From Alviniconcha marisindica (Eukaryota > Mollusca > Gastropoda > Provannidae): a stretch of DNA of 64,000 bases. The position numbers were made by a program, and so were the translations under genes. How positions within the stretch are numbered: position 1 is the stretch's first letter; the number at the start of each line of letters is the position of its first letter. Where the stretch lies: assembly GCA_018857735.1 (NCBI GenBank), contig JABMCL010000152.1, forward strand, positions 913,501 through 977,500, given 5' to 3'. The notes beneath the pieces were generated by a model. The model made no database searches and had not been told where the DNA came from. It worked only from the letters and a program-made list of their open reading frames with translations. Below are positions 45,290-64,000 of this stretch, piece by piece.

Positions 45290-48096
45290 TTAACCCTTTC
45301 CTTGCCAAAGACTGTGCTGCTGATGCGATTCCTTCCCAGAAGAGTTGCAGACCGCGGTTAAGCCAGCCAGAAGTGTTCGTTGTCTAGAACTTTGCCTCTC
45401 CACAGAATGCATGATTAGCCGGAATTCGAGCAGGACTGCCTATAACGTGCTTCTGGCAGATGGAAAACACGTCAACATGGACGTCATATGATGTCATTAG
45501 GGGAAGGAAATGGTTCAAGTAGCAAGCCATCTAAAAAAACAAAAGAATTGAAAACTAAAGAAGAAGAAGAAGAGAGTCCAACAGGCAGATGAGATCGAAA
45601 TAGAAGCTTAAGATTGAGGAATTTGTTTGGGAAATATTCTGTTAATTTCACTTTCTGTTTTTAATATTTATAGTTTTTTCAGTGACGGATGTACGTAACA
45701 GTGAACCGCCCCTTTAACATCGGGAACGAAAGTTGCATCCTCGGGACTCGGCGGCGACGTCAGAGCTCAGGTCTCCGTTTCTGTCGTTTCCAGTGCCATT
45801 GAATACGACCAATCCCCCAATGAAACATCTGGCGTCAGCGATGTGTGTGACGAGTCCAGCGACTGGGAAGAATCGATAGAGGAAGAGAGAAGCTGATGGA
45901 GATGATAACTGACCCATTTGCTACCACCAGATCCCATGAAAATTATATGGGATCGGGCATTCATGTGATGCCCACACTGTTGTATTGTTTTAACCCCACT
46001 GTATGACCGTTTGAGCATGTCAGTGGAACCCACTACAGTGCTAAAAAGATGCCTTTGAGTTACTTTCGTGTAACTCCTCTTTCTGGGAGCGGCCATTTGC
46101 ATGACGATACCATGTTTTGTGTTCAGCCATAATATCACCACAAAGGTTAGTGTACAGCAGCTCACCTAGGGCTATTTACATAATTCTGTATTAAGCAAAA
46201 TTCTGTATTAAGCAAAGTTGAAGCTTAATTTAATATCTAAAACTAAATCTCTTAGAATAAAATAAAATAAAAAAATGATCAGTTAATTTGTAGTGCATGT
46301 CTGAAGTGTGATCCCCTATATGGGATCGTGGCAGCAAGAGATTTATTTTATATTTTTTTAGCATTCTTGAAATAGCATTTCAAGCAGAATATATCTAATT
46401 TTTAAAAAGTTTTGTTCAACCAAATTAGATTTTAAGCATACAGTTATGATCCACAAAGTGAGGTTAGCATACAATATTTTTAATTGTTTGGCCAAAAATG
46501 TCTTATTACCGTAATTTTCCACAATATTCTAGAAGTTTCTTTTCTGTTACTTTGTTCAGATATTTCAATGTTTGTAAAGTTCTCTCCCTGCTGGAAGATG
46601 CTGCTACATTTGATCAGGCAACTATATTTATATTAAACCTCCCCCAGTGAGACAAGCGACTACCCCTTGACTTCAGTAAAGGAAATGGAAAAGGCACCAC
46701 GAGGAGCGTTTCACTATGCATGTGACACAAAGAATGGACTAGACGATGTGAGGCAGAACGATAAGAATGTCGTCAGCGTTGTCTCCAACAAGATTGGTGT
46801 CTGTATACCCAGTCCAGAAAATCAAATGATAGTTGAGATGATGGGAAAAGGGTGGACATTGGCCAGCCGTTCCTGATCAAACACTACAACAAGACTATGG
46901 GCGGGGTTGATCGGATTCACCAGAACGTCGACAGGTACAGCACTGCCATTCGTCCATTTGTGGTTCATCTTTGCATTTATTGCTTGGATTGTTGCATTCC
47001 GCAAGCCTAGCCACAGGCCCACATAGGAAGCTCTGAACGGGACCAACGACCTTCCTGCCATCTGCCACACGATTGGAAGAGCATTCCTCGTACGTGGTCC
47101 TCGTCTACTGATCCCGGGACGTCTAACAGGTTTTGCTGCATCTTAGCACAGGCTGGACCACCTCGAGCGGCCCCTGGCCCACCCAGTTAAAGTGTGCTTG
47201 TCTCAACACGAAAACAAAACACAAATACTGCAAATGTAATGTTGGCATACCGTCGCGGCAGATGCTTCATCAGGTTCTACACAGAGTGAACTACTATGTA
47301 GACCAGACATTTTGATTGAGTACCAAACCTTTGGCATCAGAGGCATGCTGTCTAGCTATAATTCTGGTGCCCTTAATAATAATAATGGACATTTCTGTGG
47401 CGCATGATCCCTAGCAAGATTTAGGGCACAATGCGCCGCACAAAAAGCTGCAGAAAAATGTATAAACGCATACAATGGACAAAATAAAAAAAAGGTTTCG
47501 GGCCATACGACCGCCAACCACGCAAGAATTTACATACAGCAATTTCAGTAAATAAGCCAACGTTGGAATCAATAGGTTGGGTCAATAACTGACTGTACAT
47601 TTCGTTTTGCTACTTTGTCAATGTTCGTGACCTGTTATTTTATTTTGGTACATTTCGTTTCTAAGATCTTTTCTGGCACACTATACAGAAATGATCACAT
47701 TTAATGATTTAGTTTCATACCATTATGTGAATGAAAGTTAAATATTCCATTCCTACTATTTTGTGTTCTTGACGGATTGTTTGGTATATTTCGGTAGTAA
47801 GACAAATTGTGAGCTCGAGAAATGATCATATTGAATGGCTTATTTTGTTTCTATAACAAATTTATGGCTTAAACATGTGAATTAAACGAATAAAATTAAT
47901 ACACACTGGACATATTTGCAATGATTTTAGTAAACAAAGTGTGAGAAAACCCCTACCCTCTCGCTACCACGATCCTATATGTGGGATCGGTGTATTTACT
48001 CCTCAAAATGACTGCTAGATATGCTTATTGTGGTACAAAATGATTTTTTTTTTAGTACTTTGATTGAAAAATAAAATTTGGTAGCAAATGGGTTAA
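45290..48096 (+). mobile_element. piggyBac-like DNA transposon, decayed
   Basis: Left end TTAACCCTTTCCTTGCC and right end (reverse strand) TTAACCCATTTGCTACC fit a TTAA target and piggyBac-type termini. Inside, translation near 46850-47000 gives GQPFLIKHYNKTMGGVDRIH and QNVDRYSTAIRPF, the piggyBac DDE transposase block; an acidic N-terminal piece (NETSGVSDVCDESSDWEES) lies near 45800-45890. Frameshifts and stops are present. Confidence 0.75.
46620..47330 (+). pseudogene. piggyBac transposase remnant
   Basis: Frames change several times. KEMEKAPRGAFHYACDTKNG and VVSVVSNKIGV are followed, after a frameshift, by HYNKTMGGVDRIHQNVDRYS. The MGGVD motif is diagnostic of piggyBac-type transposases. 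A CxxC-like C-terminal part (KTQILQM, CWHTVAADASS) is degraded. Confidence 0.75.
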
Positions 48097-48097
48097 A

Positions 48098-48260
48098 GTT
48101 TACTACAGACGGATTAAAAAAGAAAGTAAGCACAAGTCAACTTTTAAAAAACAACAACCTTCTTTTCTTGTTGTTGTTACAAATCTGTCCCTGATGGCAA
48201 ATACGGCAAAACACTATACAGCAAATTAAAATACAAATAATCGTGGTGGAGAGAGGAGTG
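48098..48260 (+). repeat. Direct repeat flanking the piggyBac element, right
   Basis: Second copy, starting right after the right-hand TTAA at 48093-48096. Confidence 0.8.
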
Positions 48261-48781
48261 TGTTCGGAGGGGAATTTAAAAATAGAAATGCTACCTCATT
48301 CCTGTCAGAGACGTGCAAATTTGACTCTTGCTAAAACAAGTTCAGATAATTTTGACTGTTGGCGTCTTAGAACGCTTAGGTGGCTCGTGAACGCCACCAG
48401 CAATCGAACTTACATGTTTGGCTTTTCAGATTTAAAAGAATGTAAAAAAAAAAAAAATTGGTATGTAGATGTCTGGCCAATTCATCTAATTCAGAGCACG
48501 TTCTGGGTGCAACTTTGCCAAGAGTTTTATTCAGATACTCATTGAGGACTCTTCCAATGGTTCAAACTTCTTCATGAAACTCCCTCAACTATGCACGAAC
48601 AGTAACCTTGTGCACAGAACAATGTATCTTTTCAAAGGCGGAAACAAGCACAAAGTGCAAATTCTGATTACCCTTACTCGTGCAGTTAGTAAAAAATAAA
48701 ACCACACACACACGCAACAGCTGTATTTTTTATCATGTTAATAAAAGTCTTTATTGTGGTATTATCAGTTATTATGGTTGT

Positions 48782-48995
<214 letters not shown>

Positions 48996-49159
48996 TTTTT
49001 GTTTCTTTTCTTTTTCTTTTTCAGAAGTATGTTCCTTTTTAAATGTTAACACATCTCAGTTTAGTTTTTTCCACATCCGAACTTTGTGTAAAATCCATAC
49101 ATACGGACATTAGTCATCACATCTTGAAAAAAAAGAGGAGTCTAATGCAAAGCTGCAAG

Positions 49160-49318
49160 CAGCATTGCTGTCTGGCTAATTTTGTCAGAGCTTGACTACT
49201 GCAATGGCCTAGATTCTGTCGGGACTGCCTCAAACGCAGATTAAACGTCTACAAGGTGTGCAAAATGCTGCAAGAATTGTAATGAAACGGAAAACACACA
49301 CACACACACACGCACGCA

Positions 49319-49351
<33 letters not shown>

Positions 49352-50050
49352 ATCACATCACTCGCATTCTTAGCTTTATTGGCTTCCCATCCAGAAACTG
49401 ATCAGCCACAAAATTCTCTCTACCACATACTGGTCATTTCTGGAGAAAAAATTCCTTTACTTCTCTGATCTTATCCATAGACACACCCCGTCTCGCCTTC
49501 TCAGGTCAGCATCTAGATCTCTCCTTGATGATCTCAGGCCCATGGATTATACGACAAAGCGATATGACCAGCGAGCCTTCAGGCATGTTGCTCCCTCCCT
49601 CTGGAATGTCCTCCCCGAGAGCATCAAGGAGAAGGACTCCATTCAGCCTTACAGAGCTACTCTGAAAACTCACCTCTTTATCTAGGCAGGAAGTCGATGT
49701 GGTTGTGTGTGATGTACGTGCGCCTGCACTTGTGTATGTGTTGAATGAAGTACGTTGCCATAATTACTGTGTGTGTGTGTGTATGTGTGTGTGTGTGCGT
49801 GTGTGTGTGCGTGCGTGTTTGATTTATTATTATTATTATTTTAACTCTACATTTAACTACTATGTATAGTGGCACTTTCGGGAGGGGAAGGGGTGGGTGG
49901 TTAGGGGCTATCAGTATGAATGTCTTTTGGTAGTTTTAGCTTATGAGAGTTTACATTTATGGACTGTGCGTATCCGGCGCTGTGAACCCGGAAGGTTTTG
50001 TGTGGAAGTTTTTTTTATGCGTCACATATAAATTTTGATTGATTCATTCA
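49160..50050 (+). mobile_element. CR1-like LINE 3' end with tail
   Basis: Translation pieces include SLTTATA, GLPQTQIKRLQGVQNAARIV (the canonical LP..QI.RLQ.VQNAAAR block), then DHITRILSFIGFPSRN and LLPPSGMSSPRAS in other frames. A tail GGCGCTGTGAACCCGGAAG follows near 49975, also seen near 3325-3400. A CA/GCAC microsatellite (49293-49350) splits it. Confidence 0.7.
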
Positions 50051-51270
50051 TTCCTTATACTTGCACGACATCGTCTTTTAAAACAACAGAACACAATTTC
50101 TTGATGGTTGAATAACCTAGGCATTCATAAGATCCAACGCGAAATACACAGAAAGTGAACATATAGGTCAACTTTGCAGTAGGCTACAATGAAATGAAGC
50201 ACAGCTGCCACAAAAGACATTAGTCATAACATCTTGAAAAAAGTCTGATGCATAGTTCAAAATACACAACACGTATAAGTTCAACTGTGGTACAAAAAAT
50301 AACCAAGTATTAAGATTCGTCAAAAGGTATTCTAAGTGTCTCCTGGAGACAAAACAATTATGATATGAAAAATGTCGGTAGATAGACTACTTGCCAAAAT
50401 ACCATATAGAAGCCTGATTCACAGCTGTGGCACACCACAATATGGCTAAAGAGGATCTGGCGAAACGAGAAGGTTGAAATTGGAACGGCAGAATTTTTAG
50501 CATCAGGCAAAGCCGGAAAAGGCAATACTTTAACCTGCTTCAGAGTTTAAAGGTGAACAGATGCCGCCTCCTCTTCTGAAATCATTGCATCAATCAGCAC
50601 GCCAAACAAATGCCAGACACAAAATGGCAGCGCTTTCTGTTACGTTTTTGTGACTTTCAAACGTCGATTAAAAAAAGCTGAAAAGCTGCTATGAATCTTT
50701 AAAATTATTCCATTCCCATTGATAGCGATACTATTTGCCATGGGGTCTCCTTTAATCTTCGCAGAAGTTCGTTGCTCATAATGGACCCGTAGACACGTGA
50801 AAGTACATATCATTTCACAAATCATTTACGCTGTCGTCTTGAAATTTAAGATATTCCTCGAGTTTGTTACTGTACGCAGACATTCCTCAATGCCACTTGT
50901 CTACACCACAAAATAAACAAAAGAATAACTAATTTTACACAACACAGTTCCTACATTGTGGGTCAAATCTGACCCATATTAACGACAGTGACAGAGTTCG
51001 GATTCAGTGTTGCTTTACGTCCACAGAGACCGTACTGATTGTTAGGGACGGGGAGCCCAGGACGGTCACCTCGACTTTCACACACCTTCTGAGCTCTGCT
51101 CTTGACAGAGGCAGAAATACGATTATCGCGTATCGTAGAATTCTGAAAATATGGGTCCAAAAAGACCGACGACAGAGGGACGGTGTAGTCTAAAACGGTA
51201 TGATTTTCACTGTTGCACTTGCTGTTGGCGTCAGTAACTCGGAGTGCCCCAAACGACACTGTGGACGCAT
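49700..51270. other. No gene recognised
   Basis: After the LINE tail at about 50050 only unique AT-rich DNA and one dispersed repeat core (51000-51105) are seen before the gene C 3' array. Confidence 0.4.
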
Positions 51271-51279
51271 GGTCCCAGG

Positions 51280-51770
51280 GCCGTTGGACGGCGACAAAAT
51301 GGATTGTTCGCCGTTCCTTTCAATCACACGTTGGCTGGCTGATAGGCCAGAAGGGCGGATCCCTTCCGGAAAACAAACTGTTAGGCGGTGACAAATGAAT
51401 CGCCCACGATATCCTTTCATCATAAGATGGACTAAGTGGCTGGCTGGTCGGCGGCAAGGGGAGCTTCCTTCGGGACCCTATACTGTTAGATGGCAACAAA
51501 TGAATCGTCCATGAGGTCCTTAAATCACAAAGTGGACTCAGTGTATAGCTCAGTAGAATAGTAGGCCTGAGGGGCGGGTTCCTTCAGGACCCTAAGCTGT
51601 TGTAGGGCGACAGATGGATCGTCCGTAGGGCAGTGAATCACATGTTGGACTCGCATGGCTGGTAGGCCGGAAAGGCGGATTCCTCCTGGACCCATAGACA
51701 GCAAGGAATGGATCGTCCGCTAGGGAATGTAATCGCTTTGTGGACTCCAGGCTGGTATCAAGGCGACATT
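51280..51770 (-). repeat. ~100-bp tandem array derived from the gene C C-terminal coding end
   Basis: About five degenerate units lie 3' of the stop. On the minus strand each carries a version of GGCCTACCAGCC...GAGTCCAACRTGTGATT, the sequence that encodes AYRP-ESNV-stop in the last exon. Confidence 0.75.
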
Positions 51771-51930
51771 AATGGTCACAATAATATTGGGGGGGGGGGT
51801 GGGGGGGGGGGGGGGAGGGGGGGGTCCATTTGGTAGGGGCGCGGACTCCTTCAGGTTCATGGACCAGGAGACGTCGACAAAAGACCCCCCCACCCCCCAG
51901 CCCCCCCCCCCCCTCTGCCAGAGCCTCAAC

Positions 51931-61763
<9,833 letters not shown>

Positions 61764-61769
61764 CTGAGG

Positions 61770-63070
61770 GGCAAGGGAGACAACACAACACACCACACAC
61801 ACACCACGCCACAACCCACACACGCACACACCACCACACACACAACACACACACACACACACCACGCACCACCCGCCCCACACACACACACACACACACA
61901 ACACCACACACACCACACACCACCCACCACACACGCACACACGCACAACACACACCACACGGCCACACCACCCACACACACACACACCACACACCACACA
62001 CACACAACCAACAACACACACACACACACACCACCCACCAAGCACACACACACACACACACCACACACCCACACCCACACCACACACACACCACCACACA
62101 CCACACACACCACATATACACACACACACACCAACATACACACAAAAACAAAACACACACAACATACACACAAACACACACACCCCACATACACCCCACG
62201 CACCCCACACACATACATACACACGCAGTGCACGTACATGCAAGCCACGCCAGCACGCACGCGTGCACGCATTCGCTCGCTCATTCACACACCCGTGGCT
62301 CCCAGCCCCCAACACACACCACACCACACACACCACCACCCCACCACCACACAACACACACACACACACACACCACACGCACGCACGCACGCACGCACAC
62401 ACACACCACACACAACCACACACACACCACAACCAAAACACCACACCAACACACACACACACACAACACACACCACACACACCACACACACACCACCACA
62501 CATATAACCACACAAAAAACCCACACACACACCCACACACACATACAACACCACGCACGCACGCATTTGCACATACCACGCAGGCACGTACACTCACAAG
62601 GCACGCCAGGCCACCGCACCGCATACAGTAGGAATCATCAATACACCACGCACCATCTGCACGCATCAACCCGCACACCAACACACACACAACACACCAC
62701 ACACACACACCCACACCACCACAACACACACCCACGCACCGCACACCGCTCGCCCGCACCGCACGCACGCACGCACGGCACGCACGCCAACGCCACGCAA
62801 ACGCCACCGCACGCACGCCACACAAGCAAGCACGGCACGCACCCGGCACACACACACACACACCCACACCACACACACACACACACACACCCACAAACCA
62901 CACACACAAAAGCACACGCGCCTCTCCCCCCACACGCTTCACACACACACGTACGCACCCGCGCGCGCGAGCACGCACACACGCACGCAAGCAAACATAC
63001 ATACACAGGCCACGCTGCGCACACCACAAAGGCACGCACGCCCAACGCATTGGCACGCACACACACACAC
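61770..63070. other. A/C-rich low-complexity segment upstream of gene C
   Basis: Irregular CACACC/CACGCA repeats over 1.3 kb; the long shadow ORFs (one 579 codons) are His/Thr or Cys/Val repeats. It lies where the intron to Ig1 first half should be. Confidence 0.75.
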
Positions 63071-63199
63071 ACCACAGAAAGCAATATATTTGTTTTGCGC
63101 TTGCAATATGTTTCGTGTTGTTCTACAGTTCTGGTAAAGAGGTTACTTACCGATAGAGAAGGGAGTAGGTGCAGTACCGGATGGGCCCTGCGGTGTTTG

Positions 63200-63680
63200 T
63201 GGGTGGGGGATTGGTGTGGTGTGTTGTGTGTGTGTGGTGTGTGTGTGTGTGTGGGTGTGTTGTGTGTGGTGTTGGTGGTGTGTGTTGTGTTGTGTATCTG
63301 TGTGTGTCTGTCTCTGTCTCTCGCCGTCTCTGTCTCTCTCTGATTCTCTTTCTCTCTGTCTCTTTGTCTTCTCTGTCTCTGCTTTCCTTGTCTCTCTGGG
63401 CTCTGGTCTCTCTGTCTCTGTTTCTCTCGCTCTCTGTCGTCTCTGTTTGTCTGTCTCTTCTCTCTCTATTTCTGTCTCTCTGTGGTGTCGTGCCGTGGTG
63501 CGTGCGTGTAGTGCGTGCGTGCGTGTGGCGTGCGTCGTTGCGTATTGCTGTGCGTTTGGCGTTACGGATGCGTGCGTGTGTGGTGTGTGTGTGTTGCTGG
63601 GTGGGTGGCTGGGGCGGTGAGGATGTGGAGAATGGGGGGAGGGGGGGGGGAGGGGGATAGGGGGGGGGGGGGGTTGTAAG
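63200..63680. other. GT, CT and G-rich low-complexity segment
   Basis: GTGTGG and TCTCTG words, then a long G run. No gene C exon for the signal peptide or Ig1 first half was found up to 64000. Confidence 0.65.
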
Positions 63681-64000
63681 GATGAGGCCTTGTCGGAAAG
63701 GGGTAACTGTGACAGGCGCCATTCAGGTGGCAGGGGTTACCAACTATGGTCTAGAGGTTTTTCCCGTCAGACGATCGTGAGCATGAGATTCTTCGTGCCG
63801 AAAAACACCAAAGAGGGTTCCCGCGGGGCCAGTTTTGACACTGGGGACAGTGTGCTTTGTGCAATCCAAATTTCCCGGGCTAATCGTTTAACTTACGAAA
63901 AGCTTTTTTGAGATATATATTTTTTTAAAAGAAAAAACTAGGACGTTAAATGAACGGAGCGTTTAAAGAAGCATCCTTATCTTCTGAACTAATGATTTAT

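Overview
The window is eukaryotic, very repeat-rich nuclear DNA. It holds many long CA/GT and GA/CT microsatellites, tRNA-derived SINEs and decayed LINEs, and intron-split genes with GT/AG boundaries. The protein families and repeat style point to a lophotrochozoan, most likely a gastropod mollusc. I cannot name the species.

The protein-coding content is dominated by three paralogous immunoglobulin-superfamily receptor genes, called here A, B and C. Each is read from exon chains that I joined by splice phase. The shared architecture is signal peptide, Ig1-Ig4 (each Ig split over two exons), an unusual cysteine-free fifth Ig-like domain in one exon, one transmembrane helix, and a short cytoplasmic tail. 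The relatives I recognise are the L1CAM/neuroglian/hemolin group and, by domain count, the snail molluscan defence molecule. No fibronectin type III domain was seen. Gene A (minus, 14136 to 1209) and gene B (plus, 20371 to about 42837) are divergent, with start codons about 6.2 kb apart. Gene C (minus, 61763 to 51931) points towards the 3' end of gene B. It lacks its 5' exons, and several middle exons are missing where the sequence turns into low-complexity, probably misassembled DNA. Gene C has a cytoplasmic tail with a FIGQY-like ankyrin-binding motif (FIGVY).

Layout: 1-1208 intron or 3' part of A with SINE pieces; 1209-14136 gene A; 14137-20370 divergent spacer with a solo-LTR-like element and LINE remnants; 20371-42837 gene B, which carries a second copy of the LTR-like element, LINE and SINE fragments, a tandemly duplicated Ig4 exon and a minisatellite built from a splice-donor edge; 43500-44710 an orphan exon-like ORF and a LINE ORF1 remnant; 45290-48096 a decayed piggyBac element; 49160-50050 a CR1-like LINE 3' end; 51280-61763 gene C with two tandem arrays made from exon edges; 59700-63100 and 63200-63680 low-complexity, strand-asymmetric DNA of doubtful quality.

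The most unusual theme is that at least four separate tandem arrays or partial duplications in this cluster are made from exon edges with their splice signals. Together with the duplicated, phase-matched Ig4 exon, this suggests a receptor family diversifying by local duplication at exon boundaries, with most divergence in the distal Ig1-Ig2 domains. All calls were made by eye; no search was run.
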